DNA of 64,000 nucleotides from Gonium pectorale (GCA_001584585.1 LSYV01000039.1:306159-370158); one strand, 5' to 3'; numbered from the stretch's first letter, positions 1 to 12,938 are shown. The notes: generated by a model from the sequence alone, not told the origin. A program made the numbers and translations.

Positions 1-3000
1 TCTCCAGGTCAGCCAGCTGTGGACACATGAAGATAATTTAAATGGTGCAGGCGGCGACCGGCAGAGGAGTTTCGTGTGAGTCTCGACGTCAGCCCGCAGA
101 CTTAAGCAGGCAATAGTTGCCCAAAGAGGCCGCACGGGTTTCCTGACGGCTAAGTCCCGAGCCTTCCGAACATGCGCAACACTGTGTTGCGATGCCGCAA
201 GGGCACCGATGGGCCGGCACGCCCTAGTGCTCTGCAACCTGACATTCGCCGCAGTTGCGCCTGAAGCCCAGGTCACAGGGGTGCGCAGCCGCCATACCTG
301 CTTGATCATATCCTCGCGGTCAGCCTCCGGGATCCAGGGCTTGGTGTCCACCCAGGCCTTGGCCACGGAGCGCTTGAGCTCGATCTGCTTCTGCAGGCCC
401 TCCACCACCTTGGGCCGCATCTCAAGCTCCTGCACGGGCCATCAGAAAAGGGTGTGCGAACCCACACACCGGTCGCTGGCCGGACTGGCTATCGCAGCAA
501 GCTGCTTTGCATGCAAAACGCAGCAGCAAATGATCAATATACGGTAACAATGCGTTAAGCGCTTCCGCGCGTGCATAGCTCTTTTCCCTCTTCACCCAGC
601 GGCCAAGTACCGAGCGGCCCATTTTCATAACCTTCTCCCTGCCCTGCAAGCCCACCTCGGCGCGGCGCTTGATGGGCTCCCCGATGTCCTTGAGCTGCTT
701 GAGCCGGTCCTTGAACTGCTGCGCGCCCAGCGACTCGTCAGCCTCCATGTACAGCCAGTCCTCCTCCTCATTCAGCCGGGACCGGAACGAGTCGCGCAGC
801 TCCTCCGTGCTGACCTGTGCACCAGGGACGTTGGTAAGAAAGAATTCATGTATGGCATACCACGCGTACCTGCCGGATCCCCAGGGGTGCGTCTGATCGC
901 CGGGCGCGCAATGGCCTTAGGCTACTCCATGCGTTCGGCACTGGGGCCGCGGCGCAAACGGCAAACGGGGCCGCGCGCCCCTTGTGCCGCCGCGTCTGCC
1001 CTCTAGGCATCCTGCGCTTCCAAAGCCCATCCCGCAGCTGCTCCGCCGTACCGTCTGCATCAGCCCTTCCATCCAGAACATAATCCGCTCCCCACTTGCG
1101 CCCATCTCCCACGAACCCACCTTCTGGACAAGCTCGTCCGTCTCCAGTGACTCCTTCATGGCGATGATGTAGCTCTCCAGATCGTTGCGCGACTTGGCCA
1201 GGTCACGCTTGACCGCCTCGGCCGCCGCGAACTTGGCCAGCACCGCCTTGGCCTCCTTAAAGTCGTCGCCGGCCAGCGGCGAGCTCAGCCAGCCGCGGCC
1301 GCCCAGCGTCAGGGGCACCTGCGGCCGAACCAACAGACAACAGGGGCGGCTTCTTCGTTGGGCTTGGCAGCATTTGACACCAAGCACTTGGGCAAAGGCT
1401 GGTGCAGGGAGAATGTGGACATGAGAGCATTGGGAGGCTGTCCCAGTGTTGCAGGAGACCTCCCGAGTTTGGAGCATTGGGTGGCCACGTGTCACCTTGC
1501 TCTGCTGTCACACCGTTCCGTGTATGCCGAGTGTCCCTGTTACCAACTGCATCGCAGATCAAACCCAGCGATACCGGTGTCATTGCTGTTGGCTACAGGC
1601 CAGCAACCAAGTCAACCCACCTTAGCAACCTTGGTCTTGGGCACCAGGATTCGCTTGGTGACCGTGGCGGGCTTGGCGTTGGTGGTGTTGGTGTCACCGT
1701 CGGCGGCAGGGGCCTGCGCGTTTATGACGTGGTGAAAGGGTGTGACTTCAGTGAGGCTTGGTGTCAGAAGATCGACGCCACACGTTGAGAATTGGATACA
1801 GATACAGCCAGCCGCCAACCAGCCGCCTATGAGACACCCAGTGTGCCCCTTCATAATGCCCGGCCCGAGAACAGCTGTCGCCCTTCCGCCACGTACCCTC
1901 TTCTCCGTATGTAATATGTTCCCGCACTGAGCCTCATACAGCATGCACTTGACGCGCCGGCAAGTGCTGACTAACGAGCGCGGGACTGCCACCTACCTCC
2001 TTGGCGTCGCCCGCATCCTTGCCCTCGCTGCCCTCCTTGCCCTTCGCCTCGCTCTCAGTTGCTTCCGTCTCGGCTTTCTCCGCCTTCTCCGCCTGCTCGC
2101 CCTCGCCGCCGTCCTCCTCGGAAGCCGCCTTCTCTTTGCCCCCGTCCTCGCCCTCGGTGCCGTTCTCCTCCCCGGCAGCTGCGCCCTCCTCGCTGCCCTC
2201 GGCGTCACCGTCCGTGTTGTCCGCTCCCGCCTCCGCCTTCTCAGCGCCTGCGTCGTCCGCCTCCGCCTTCTCATCTGAGCCCTCGCTGGCGGCCGCCTTG
2301 TCGGCCGCCTCGGCGCCCTTGTCAACGCTCTCGCCGGCGTTGGTCGCCTCCCCAGCTGCGGCAACAGCTTCCTCGGCCCCCTCGGTCTCGTTGATTGGCA
2401 CCTGAATGACCTTCTCCTCCATCACCTCGTACTCCACAACCGCCTCCACCTTGTCCAGGTGCAGCAGACCGCCATAGTCCGCCTCGAAGCGAATTGAAAC
2501 CTGGCACGGCAGTGATCGGAGTTGCGCTTGCGTTGGACCAGGTGCATCCGGGTCGAGGGGCTTCAGGACAGCAAATGCGGATGCGTGGAATCACTCCCGA
2601 ATCCGCAGCAAGTTCCAAAATGATAAACAAGACAGGCGGCAAGAACCTGCATGTTCCAGAAAAGCCCGCCCACTCAACGGCTCCAGTGAGTCAACAACCT
2701 CAGGTTGCACAACCTGCCAGTTGCAGATTTATTTGACCCTTACCACCTCGGGGCCATCACATGCTGCAAGTGGCCCGCCCCTCAAGCCGCACCTGGCCGC
2801 TGGTGTTGTAGCGCTGAATGATGGCCTCAACGCCGGTGGCCTCCCACTCGCCCAGCTCAGGCGCCTTGGTCCCCGGCGGCAGGCCGTGCGGCGTGGACGC
2901 GTTGTAGGCCAGCGAGAAGCGCAGCGGGTCAGCTGCCAGGCCCTCCAGCTTGACCATGCGCTTGCTGGGCAGCTTCTTGTTGTACGGAAGCAGGTTGCGC

Positions 3001-6000
3001 ACTTTCAGGAGAGGCTGCGAGGGGGCAATGAGGGACCGCCGGGCCGTGGAGGTGAGTAGGAGGTTGGATTAGAATTGCGGCGCAGGTGGGGGGGGCCTCG
3101 CTTCCCGCGCCCTAGGCCCAGCCACATGAGCCCATGCAGCCACTAGGTTATTTGAGAGGAGGGCCTGATGTGTGAGGAGAAGTCCACTCTGCAAGCCGGG
3201 CGCCCGCCCGCCCCACCCGTTCCATCCGCCCGTCCCACCCGCCTTTCCGCAATTAACGTTCCTTGCCGCATCCCGGTCCTGCCGTCATCCCGCATCTGCC
3301 CAGCCTGCGCCCTCAACCGCGGCCACAAGCGCCCCGCGCGCGACACGTTGTCCCTCGCCCGTACCGCCTTGCCAACTCCTGCCAGCGTCTTGCGCCCATC
3401 TCCGCGGCCGCGGGTGGCCCCAATCATCCATCAAAAGCATTCACGCTGTGCACCCAGGGTGCACTCTGCGCCTACCTCGGCCGCCTCCCCGGCGCCCTCC
3501 TCCCCAGACGCGGGCGCGCCCATCACCACGTGGTCCAGGCTGAGGCTGACACCGTACATGGTTGTGTCCACCATGCCGAACTTGCGCAGTCGGAAGCTGG
3601 TCGACAGGTTTGCCGCAAACAGGCCAGCACCTAGCGCGATCGCCTCGTCCGCGTCAAGGTGCCTGGGGGCGTGCGGTTCGGGCCCGTTCAGGCGCGGTAG
3701 CGGGAGCTGTCTCTACCTGGTCTTCCCTCGTGACGTGCTTTAAGTCCCCAGGAAAACAGTTCTGCCACCGCTTCTTGTGCTTGGGCGACTCACGACCCAG
3801 GGACACAGCACATACAGGTCTCCGCGCCTGGACGGTCCTAACCACATCGCAGGCTGAACAACTCGAGTATCAAAGCCCGGCCGGGGGCCAGAGAGTTGCT
3901 CATAGCCCCCGAAGACATGTAGAGCCGCAATCTGGCTGGCCATGGCGCCCCTTCAGCCCTGGCACCAGTGCCTGGGCTCGTCGAAGCGGCCCTCGTCCAC
4001 ACACCTGTCCAGCCCGCGGCCGCCCAGCGCCTCCGACAGCACCGCCTGCAGGCGCGGTACCCGCGAGCCGCCACCGAGCAGCTCCACGGCATCCACGTCG
4101 CCCGGCTGCAGCTTGTTGCGCTCCAGGATGCGGCGTAGGGGCGCCACGGCGCGTTCAAAGAAGTCCGCAGCCAGTGTTTCGAATTGCTCACGAGTGATAC
4201 TGCTCTGCGGGGGCAGGACGACAGGCGCGAATGCCGAGGGCAATGTTTGGGGGGGGCACTTCGGACGTCGCCCAGCAAGAAACACCATAAGATGCTTCCG
4301 ATTGGCTTACACCGCGGCATGCATGTCATGGTGCTGAGGTGGAGGGAGTCACTATTGACTGGCTGCCTCCTCTAAGAACCACAGGCTTGCCTCAACGTGC
4401 CTCATGCCAGCCTTGCGCCCTTGCTTTCTCTGCAGAGTTCTATTTTTTTCTTGCTACGTGTTATTGGCCATGGCCCGCACCCATGTATGGCCCTCGCCGC
4501 CGACCGCCCTTGCCTTATGTCCCTTCTTCGATCACACCCACCAGCCTTCACCAGCCCCGCAACCTGCTCGCACCTGGAAGTCCTTCCCCTCATACAGCTC
4601 CTCCACCGTGCATGGCGCGGCGGTGTTTGCGGACAGCATCTCCTTGGTCCGCCGCACCTGCCGCCGCAGCTTGGCCATCGCCTTGGGCACTGCCGTCACG
4701 TCCACGTCAGGCAGCTTTGCCTTCTCCCGGAACTCGGCCGCAAAGTGGCGCGCCAGGGCCATGTCCAGCAGGTTGGAGCCAAGCGAGTGGTCCCAATCCA
4801 CGTCGCGGACCTCAAGCTGGCTGTACACCTTGGGCTTGCCAGCCTCCTTGACCGTGTACGTGCTGTACTTCACGAGTGCCACCTCCGTCGTACCGCTACC
4901 CATGTCGTACAGGATAATGGTCTGGCTGCGGTTGGTGAAATCGCGCTCGATGCCGTACTGCAGCGCGGCCGCGGTATGGGTATTAATGAGCCCCATGAGG
5001 TTCAGGCCCGCCAGCCCGGCGGCGTCCGCCAGCGCCTGGCGCTGCCGCTGGCCGAAGAAGGCGGGCACCGCCACCACGGCATCGGTCACGGGCCCGCCCG
5101 CCTGGGCCTCGGCGATCTGCCGCGCGTAGTAGAGGATCGACGCCTAGGCAGCGGGCGCGGTGCGGATGCGGGCGGGGCAGGCATGGCAAGTAGATGTGAG
5201 GCAGAGCCACGGATGTAGAGCCACAGAGTAGAGCGATCGCCGCAGAGAGCCAAAGGCCCAGGCATACAGAGAGGGATAGTCCTTGCCCTACTGCAAAATC
5301 AAGACGGGCACATAGCGACGTTCCTGAACTATTGTCACCCGCGTGTAATTTGGAAGACATTAGTTGACATGGGATGTCAGGGGCAACCGAACCAGCACAA
5401 AGACACGGTAACCCAGCTCAGGACTCCTGATCCGCCCTACAAAGCAGGGGCAATGTGCAGATACGCTGCACACACAGCAAAGACCGGCGATAGAGGCTGC
5501 GGCACCCCACACAAATGCCTCATGCGTTGCAAATTAACTTCGTCCCGACGTTCCAGCCCATGCGAGGGGCTTCACCCAGCATACGCCTCGTCTCAACCCT
5601 GAAGCAAGTAAGTGCTCAGAAGAACTATTTCACAGCAATAACGCTACTGAACACCTCTAATGTACAGCCGAAGCACACGGGAAAGTGATCGCGTGGACCG
5701 GTGCGCGTCTGGGGTACGAAGTACCCGGGACGCCTACCACTTACCACGAGCTCCTCCGCCGAGTACGTCTCGCTCTCCCCAAGCTGCAGACTTGCAACTC
5801 CCCGCTTCGGGTGCGGCACCACCTTATATGGGAGCCCGTGCTCCTCAAGCATGGCCAAGATCGTGGGGTCATCGGCGTCTTTCCCCAGCAGGTCCCGCGT
5901 CCGTTGGATAATTGTATCTGGATAACGCACGGCGAAGGAGAATGCCTCCTCTCCAAGCAACCTCTCGCCGTTTACGACGCCCACGAGCGCGGGCGACTTC

Positions 6001-6164
6001 CGCTTGCTCATCTCATTCACTGCTATGGAGATTGGAGTGCGACCGGGCTTCACTAAGCATACTTTGAGGAATTCGCTACCTAGATCTATCGACATTAGGG
6101 CCCCTGATGCTGCCTGCGCTAGTAACAACGCGCAGGCGATTGCAAGCGCGGCGCCCGGCCGCAT
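1..6164 (-). CDS. HYOU1: ER-lumenal HSP70-family chaperone GRP170/HYOU1 type (3' end outside window)
   Basis: Large HSP70-family chaperone of the ER lumen that acts as nucleotide exchange factor/holdase beside BiP. Exons in transcript order: 6164-5745, 5143-4574, 4204-4005, 3662-3476, 3014-2793, 2500-1997, 1713-1621, 1318-1121, 814-596 (or 611), 429-298, 16 to beyond base 1; all join in frame, giving more than 915 residues. The N-terminus is a signal peptide (MRPGAALAIACALLLAQAAS) followed at once by the ATPase start ALMSIDLGSEFLKV and NEMSKRKSPALV, diagnostic of GRP170 rather than BiP. Further ATPase landmarks are YDMGSGTTEVAL, VELLGGGSRVPRLQ and DADEAIALGAGLFAANLS. The exon at 2500-1997 encodes a Glu/Ala/Lys/Gly-rich acidic loop inside the substrate-binding region, typical of the subfamily; helical C-terminal exons follow (KAWVDTKPWIPEADREDM). 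The expected ER-retention tail lies outside. The donor of the 814 exon is ambiguous (596 or 611). Plant HSP70-17 is the closest analogue I know. Confidence 0.93.
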
Positions 6165-6943
6165 TCTTGCTTGCTTTGTCTGTTACAAATCGTCCCAAGG
6201 GAATTTTATCATTACCCAGTTGCAATGGCTGAGGCTGAGGCTGACGTCGAGGTGTTACGTGTCCCCGTACGTGCCGTAGTTTGGAACCTTCGCGGAACTC
6301 AACTCTCGTACAGCTACCTTCCGTACCTACTCAGTTAACCCTTCAATCCATTGGCCAGGTAAAGTGTGTTGACAAATTCGTGTCTAACGTACCCATGAGT
6401 CTATGCCTGAACGCGCCAGCCAGGATTATCTGCCCGGGCAAGCACTTTTGGCGTGTTGCCCCCCTGTCAGCAACGGAGTGCCCTTGCGCAGCCTTCGACA
6501 CATTAGGAAACTACTGGCATGACTGCAGGTCTGGAAGAGTGCCAGCTGCATGCCGGCAGCTGTATGTCACGGTATGGCAGTAAACCGTCTGTTACACTTA
6601 GGTGATCGCCAGGGCCTTCGATCTCTTTCTGCCCACACAATGGGTTGGCCATTAGCCAGGTCCCTAATATCTACGAATGTTGGTCAACACTTGGCAGCAT
6701 GTCAGTCTCCATTGTTGGACTTCACGTACACCAGTCTCCCTTCGGGCATGCCGATGCAAGCTCCGCCCGCTATCCATGCGTAGCAATGTCGTAAAAGCGT
6801 CCTGCTTCACTAAGTGTCCGAAACCGACCATCACAGGTAAGAGGCACTCACATGTGCAAATACGCAACCCCTTCCCTGCTACCCTATCCATAGTCCCCGT
6901 CTCATCTATCTAATTAGCCGCACCCAAGCGGCCAATAGGCACC
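6165..6943. promoter_or_regulatory. Intergenic: TM9SF 3' region and upstream region of the GRP170 gene
   Basis: No coding sequence recognised. Within 110 bp upstream of the GRP170 start are three ACGT cores (6244-6247 inside TGACGTC, 6257-6260 and 6269-6272, the last two as ACGTG) and an imperfect heat-shock-like GAACCTTC at 6284-6291. ACGT-core elements bind bZIP factors, including those of the plant unfolded-protein response. Assigning them a role here is inference. Confidence 0.35.
6592..6596 (-). terminator. Candidate TGTAA poly(A) signal for the TM9SF gene
   Basis: TTACA on the plus strand reads TGTAA on the minus strand, about 350 nt downstream of the TM9SF stop codon. TGTAA is the common chlorophyte polyadenylation signal. 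The pentamer is short and could occur by chance. Confidence 0.35.
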
Positions 6944-9748
6944 CTAATCAATCTTAACAGCCGAGTAGATCTTCCGCACGAAGATGTAGCAGCTGTAGAA
7001 GCCAATCGTGCCTGTCAAGCAGAAGAAGCCGTAGGACACGACCAGCATGTACCCGAAGTACATAAGCATGGGCACCGTCTTCGTGATGTCCAGCTTGGAG
7101 TAGAAGTAGAAGCCCGAGTAGGCAAACAGGTACAGTGCGGACGAGCCAGAGGTGAAGAACGAGCGCCACCACCAATGGTAGTCCTCAGAGCACAGCTGGA
7201 AGTAGCACAGCACGATCGTAATCTCCGTGCAGGTGATGATTAGGATGACGAAAACCAGCGCCAAGAAGCCGAACAGGTAGTAGAACTGATGGAGCCACAT
7301 GGACGTGAGGATGAAGAACAGCTCAATGAAGACAGCGCCGAATGGCAGCACGCCGCCCACAAGGCACGAGAAGATGGGGTTCATGTACCAAGGCTGCTCC
7401 GGGATCTGGCGAGGGATTTTGTTCGTGCGCACAGGGTCCTCCGGTGCGGGCTTCTTGTATCCAAAGTACGATCCAACGAACACCAGCGGGACGGAGATGC
7501 CGAACCACAGGAAGCAAAGGGCAAACAGGGTCCCGAAGGGCACGGCGCCCGAAGAGCGCTGGCCCCAGATGAGCAGGTTGAGCAGGAAGAAGACGACAAA
7601 GCAAACGCCGGGGAACATCAGGGCGGTGCGCAGCGTGGTCTTCTTCCACTCCTCGCCACGGAAGCTCTTGTACAGACGCGAAGAGAAGTAGCCGGCGAAC
7701 AGGCCCATGAACACAAACATCATGAGCATGGCAGTCATCAGACCGCCGCGGTTCGCCGGCGAGAGGAAGCCCAGCAGGGCGAATATCATGGTAACCAAGC
7801 TCATGCCGAAGAGCTGCACGCCAGTGCCCACGTAGCTCGCGAGCAGCGAGGCGTGAGTCGGTGGGCGGAACACATCGCCGTGAACCTGCAAGATGAGGGC
7901 ACACGCCAGCCACGACGAGTTGCTCGGTTGCCCAGGACTGTAACTTGACAGGTGGAAAGGTACCCTGATGGCCATGACACTTCACCATCATCCCGATGTG
8001 ACCCCTTCAGAATCCCGTTATGAATTGCCGTTATCCCGGAGATACATGCGCCGAAAGGAACCGCCGTTCATTTAGGAACATCTTCAGGCACATTTCAACC
8101 CATGGTTTCGCTGCACAATCCCTTAGCTTTACTGCACTCTCAACCCCACCCACCAGCTTCCAACCGGTCTCCTCCTGGGCATCCTCGCCAGCCTCCAGTT
8201 GGTTGTACTTCGTAATGTCACGGGCAAGGGTCCGCATCATGATCATGGCGACCTAGCAAGGTTCACGGTACACAGATTCGGGATGACTGCTTAGTTCAAC
8301 ACAGATACGGCGATGTGCGGCAGTACAGATGTGCGGCAGTCTAGCAACCGTGTCTGTGCCTTCAACAATATCAGTTTGTCCAGGGAACAGGAGGGCACTA
8401 CTAAACGGACATACCATCCCACTCACCATGCCCGACAGGAACAGGACGATCATTACCGAATTGATGATTGAGAACCAATGAATCTGGTCGTCCATCATCA
8501 GCAGGTAAGTGTCCCAACGCGACGCCCACCGGATGTCACTAGCCTGCACGGACGGACAGCACCAGTTGCCTTACGGAAATCGCCAGCGGGCAAGACCAAG
8601 CACTAGGGACTGGCCAAGTGCTGATGTCACACCCATTTCTTCCTTGCGTGGCAGCGGAATGCACCGTTCGGTGTCAGAGCCTTGACTTACAACAAACTTC
8701 ACGTCGTATGAAAAGATAACCTCAACTCCCTCCTGAATAGGCTGAGGAGGCAGGTTGTGCGTGACGTAGATCATGCGGCCGGGGTTGCAGGTGTTGAGCA
8801 CAGGGCCGGCCTTATCCCACGGTGGCTCGTAGTCGTGCTTCACGCTGAACGGCTCCACCTCAAAACCGACGATACGCGCGAGGTCGGTCTGCGCATCCTT
8901 GTGGTACAGGATGGTAAAGCGCAGGTGATTGTGAAGGAAAAACTTCACCTCAGTCTGGCCCTGTGGGAAGCATGGGGGGTGATTAAGACCACGGGAACAA
9001 GGGCGGAAGGGAGGTGGGGCAGCAAAACCATGCCAAGCTCACCTCGAGCGAGGCCTTGAAGCCCACGGGGAAGCCACGCTCATAAGTCTTAACGAGGGAG
9101 CCGGTGCTCTCATCCTTCCGCATCTTGACCATAGCGACCGGGAGGTTGTCAAGAATCCTGTTGCAACGGGGCATGTCAGCGCCGCGTGGAGGACCCTCCC
9201 CGCTCCAAGAAAGTGCTCACATGTTAACCCTGTAATCGTCCTCCACCTTGGTCCGGAAGGCCTTGGCCTGCGCACTGCTGAGCGACTCGATGCGACAGAG
9301 CACCTTGCACTGCTCGTCTACGCGCATTTGAATCTGCAAGCGCACCCGCAACAGACTTCGGTTGCAATTCTCTTCTCAATGGCATGCTAAAGCACGCACC
9401 TGGTACAGCGAGTTTTCAATGCGGTCCCCGCGCAGCACCTCGCCCAGGTTCTCCGCGGACTGCACGATCTTCTCTGGCCGGCAATAGGGCAGCGAGTAAT
9501 ACTCATATGGCAGCTGGTTCTTGATAGAGGACAGCTTGTTGACCTTGAGGAACAGCACGTCTTTCTGCGGAGCCGGTGCACAGAGGCGATCATGTTCTGC
9601 CACAGCCTAGCGACCGCCCGCATCTCCGCTGGCTGCTGCAGCACACCTTCTTAAAGTCCTGAGGTGCCACACCAGGGAGGTAGAAGCCAAAGGCAGTCTG
9701 GACCAGCAGGCCGCAAGCGGCCAGCAAGGCCAGCCCGAGCCGCGCCAT
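6944..9748 (-). CDS. TM9SF: Transmembrane 9 superfamily protein (nonaspanin/EMP70)
   Basis: Nine-span membrane protein of the Golgi/endosomal system, implicated in cargo sorting. Eight exons in transcript order: 9748-9647, 9564-9400, 9333-9221, 9157-9043, 8960-8691, 8543-8427, 8252-8154, 7885-6944; 640 residues, the usual family length. Residues 1-22 form a signal peptide ([20 protein letters not shown]), followed by [11 protein letters not shown], the hallmark mature N-terminus. The lumenal domain carries [27 protein letters not shown] and ERGFPVGF. The first membrane segment is in the exon at 8543-8427 ([13 protein letters not shown]), followed by [20 protein letters not shown], the signature cytosolic loop. 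The last exon (314 codons with stop) contains the remaining eight membrane segments. The C-terminus AVKID fits the KxD/E Golgi-retention motif known for TM9SF proteins. A signal peptide plus nine helices and perfect phase continuity make the model firm. No truncation seen. Confidence 0.95.
8312..8343. repeat. Two-copy 16 bp direct repeat in a TM9SF intron
   Basis: The 13-mer GATGTGCGGCAGT occurs twice with a 16 bp period inside the intron between 8427 and 8252. Probably slippage-type intron sequence. Confidence 0.6.
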
Positions 9749-11535
9749 TTTGACGCTCTGTGGATGTCTCTAGGCCTAGAGTGCAATCATACCTTGACGC
9801 TAGTAGGAGTTAGGCATCTGGCGACCTATGCCCATTGCCAAAAAGTACGACCGTACAACGCGCACAAATAATGGTCCAGTATGGCGCCAAAATGCACTGG
9901 GTGCATACATGGACGGCAGCAAACAGTAAGTGCGCATTCACCCTTGAAATCGAAACGGCCCACGACATTGCAACAGCCAACGCCACCAGTTCCCGTGAGT
10001 CGCAAATCTGAGTGGTGCACTGCAGGGGGCGGGTTCGGGCTGTTGACACGCCGCTATCCTCGGCCAAACGTCTCCTCGTCTTCGGGCACCGGGCCATCGC
10101 TCATCGAGCGCACATCTGCTCCCTGTAAACGCGGGTGTGAGCTGTCCGGAAGGAAATTTGTGAACATGACCTCCGGATCGCCTTGTAGTTCACCAGGGCG
10201 CTGGGATAAGGGGCGTCCGGTCACACCGGACGGGATAAGCGTGGAAAGCCATGCCCTTGCGTACTGACGTGTAACGGCGGCCGTTGCCCCTGCACCAGCC
10301 GTGACTGCTATTGCACAACCGCAGAAAGCGCAGCGCTGTCGTCCCGTTGAGCAGCGTAACATCTGTGGCTTCCAACGCCACGACTCTGCTCCTGGAAGCC
10401 TTTCTTTTCCTCTCATCACCTCCCAGCCTTCTCCCGAGAGGCTCCACACGCACTAACGTGTCTAAGGCGTCCGTCCATCTTCGATTGGGTCGCGTTGTCT
10501 GTCGCAAGCCCCCGACTCCGTCCCATCCTTTCCCATCCCTTCTACTGAGGTCGGAGTCGAGCCATACCTTCCAGTCGCTGCCCAATCCTTAACCCTTGGC
10601 CCCTTGGTTCGGCTTTATTGTTTGGTTAACTTATAGTTGCAGGACATCCGTTGACGTGGGGCTTCGGCAGGGCTTGGGTGCTTGAAATTCCGACAGGGGC
10701 CGGTATGGCCACTAATCCGTAATGTGTTTACGCCACTGTCCATCTATCTGTCCGCTCTGAAATCTTTCCCGCAGGAATGTTAGGAACTGGCCGTGCGGTC
10801 CACTGCAGTCCGACCTGGCTAGCTGGCCCACACGCTGCCGCCGCGGCCGCGTGTTACTGCACGCTGAATCTCACCGGTACGGTCCAAGGCAGTCCGTGAT
10901 CACGTTCTCACGTCCCAGACCCATTGCTGCACGTAAGAGCGCGCCTCCGCAGGGCGCATGCGCGCTCAAGTTAGAGCCTCTGACACATGTGCGGCAGTCT
11001 GTTGCACCACGCCTGCACAGGTAGCACACCTGCAACAGGTAGCACAAACAGGGTGCACTGGACACCTTTCTGCAAAGAAGCTCGTGAATTCATGGGCTGC
11101 GGGTCCGCTCCCCCATTCCGCCGATTCAGGTATGCATCGTGCCGTGCGGCTGTATGCCGTAACAGCGAAGATGTATGGCATGTGCTTAAACTGTGATTTG
11201 CAACATCCGCCTTGGCGTGGGCAGCAGTATCCCACGGCTGCTCCTGCCTGACGGACACTACCGTATAGGCTCTTCAGTTGCTGAGCCTTCGTGCGGGAGA
11301 TCAACTGTGTTGTGGGCTTGCTGTGTACCGGTATGTAGTGTCCGTAGGCCGCTCAGGCAGGACCAGCTGAATGGGAAGCTTCGCGGGATGGGAGATGGGA
11401 AGGGGAGAGGTAAGGGGTACGGTAACAGAACATTCTCCTGGAGTAACGTATGAGAGTGGTGTTTGTGAGAGACGCCCATGGCTGTGTCCGCGAACGTCCG
11501 CGAAGTAAGGACCACGGTATAAACAGGGTTGGACA

Positions 11536-11583
11536 GTACGCGTACTGCGTACCGTACGTATCGTACGTATTACGTATTATTAC
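11536..11583. repeat. TACG-rich self-complementary tract
   Basis: About 48 bp built almost entirely from overlapping GTAC/TACG/CGTA words (e.g. CCGTACGTATCGTACGTATT). Several nested palindromes could form hairpins. Looks like a short unstable or simple-sequence tract; no function is evident. Confidence 0.55.
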
Positions 11584-12018
11584 GCTGGGGGCTGGGCCTG
11601 TCCCTCAATACGGAAGTATAACACGTTGTGTACCCTTTCCGGGGCCACATCCCAGCCCCAGACGGAGAAGACACACCGCCAGGAATGGCCAGATTCCTGG
11701 AACATAGCGTTGTGTAAAGCTCACAAACCGGGGGCGGTGGCCTGCCTCATGATTCCGCAGCTATTGTCAGAACGGTAGTGGGTGCCCTGCATGTACGGGT
11801 CGTGTGCCACCGTGGCCCTTGGCATTTACGCGCAACGCTGCGGAAAGCAAGCTCCCTGGCTGTGCCCGTAAGGTGGTGACCACGCAAGTGCAGTTGGCTG
11901 GAAAGGGCAGGAATGGCCACATGCAGGGCGCTAGCGTGCACGCATTATGAAAGCAAATGCGTGATGCTGAACGTAGGTAGAAATAAATGAGGAAACAGGG
12001 ATTGTGCGCACTCTGTAA

Positions 12019-12320
12019 CACCTAGCCCGGGGGCATAGGGACCGGTATCAAGCTCGGCTCGAAGGCTGTGCCCCGCGGAAACTGGTAATGGGGGCGCGTG
12101 ACGGCAAACACCTAGCCTAGGGCCATAGGAACCGGTGCCAGGCACGGCTCGCAGGCTGTGCCCGCGGAAACTGGTAATGGGGGGCGTGGGACGGCAAACA
12201 CCGAGCCCAGGGTCATAGAACCATTGTCAGGCACGGCTCGCAGGCTGTGCCTCGCGGGAACCGGTAAGGGGGGGGCGCGGGGACGGCAAACACCTAGCCC
12301 ACGGTCATTGGAACCATTAA
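12019..12320. repeat. Tandem repeat, about 90 bp unit, three full copies plus a partial one
   Basis: Units at 12019-12108, 12109-12198, 12199-12290 and a partial copy from 12291 to about 12320. Each begins CACCTAGCC (CACCGAGCC in the third), contains CGGCTCGNAGGCTGTGC near the middle, and ends GACGGCAAA. Copies differ by scattered substitutions and 1-2 bp indels, so the array is not recent. It does not encode a consistent repeated peptide, because unit lengths of 90, 90 and 92 break frame. Confidence 0.85.
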
Positions 12321-12938
12321 AGGAGCATCCCTCAGCTGGCGCTTTAAGGGTGTGAGGAGCTGCGTCTTCGTGATGAGTGTTGTCGAGTCAGCACCACTGG
12401 AGTCAGTACTTCTAAAGCCAGCCTCAGGAGACGCGGGGACCCTCGGCCCCTCACGGTCAGTACTCGCTCCTTGTGCCCTTGGTTACGTGACCTGAACCGG
12501 ACCGGCCGCTGCTATGAAAGGTCGGCAGAGACGCAGCGCCACAGGTAGGCATAATACCTAAGAACATCAACGTGCTGCTGTAGCACCCATCCTGTCAGCC
12601 CCGTCGCTTAGGGACGGCATCTCGTGGCCTCGCCCCAAATCCGGCGCAGCTGCGCGCCAACCAGTGCCGACCCCTAGTACATCTGCTTCCCGATTTTGAT
12701 GTCCACAGGACACCAGTGACCCGCAGATCCGCCCCGCGCATGCATCCTCGCACCCAGGTGGAGCTGCTATCTATACGAGAACACGACCACCATACATCCC
12801 CACTCTTGCCGCCAAGACGTCAAGGCCAGTAGACCGGTACACTACGGTCGCTATAGTGCTGGATGTGCCCCATGGCACCGCTTAGCGCATGAGTGCATTC
12901 CTTCCATAAGGGGACATGCGTCAGGCGCATCGTCTCAG

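Noticed and set aside
1943..2405. Ser/Ala- or Leu/Arg-rich plus-strand frames
   Set aside because: They are antisense reads of the Glu/Ala/Lys-rich loop exon of GRP170.
9800..11600. Possible spliced gene in the long gap
   Set aside because: Several short frames exist on both strands, but none shows conserved motifs and none joins to its neighbours in phase with good splice sites.
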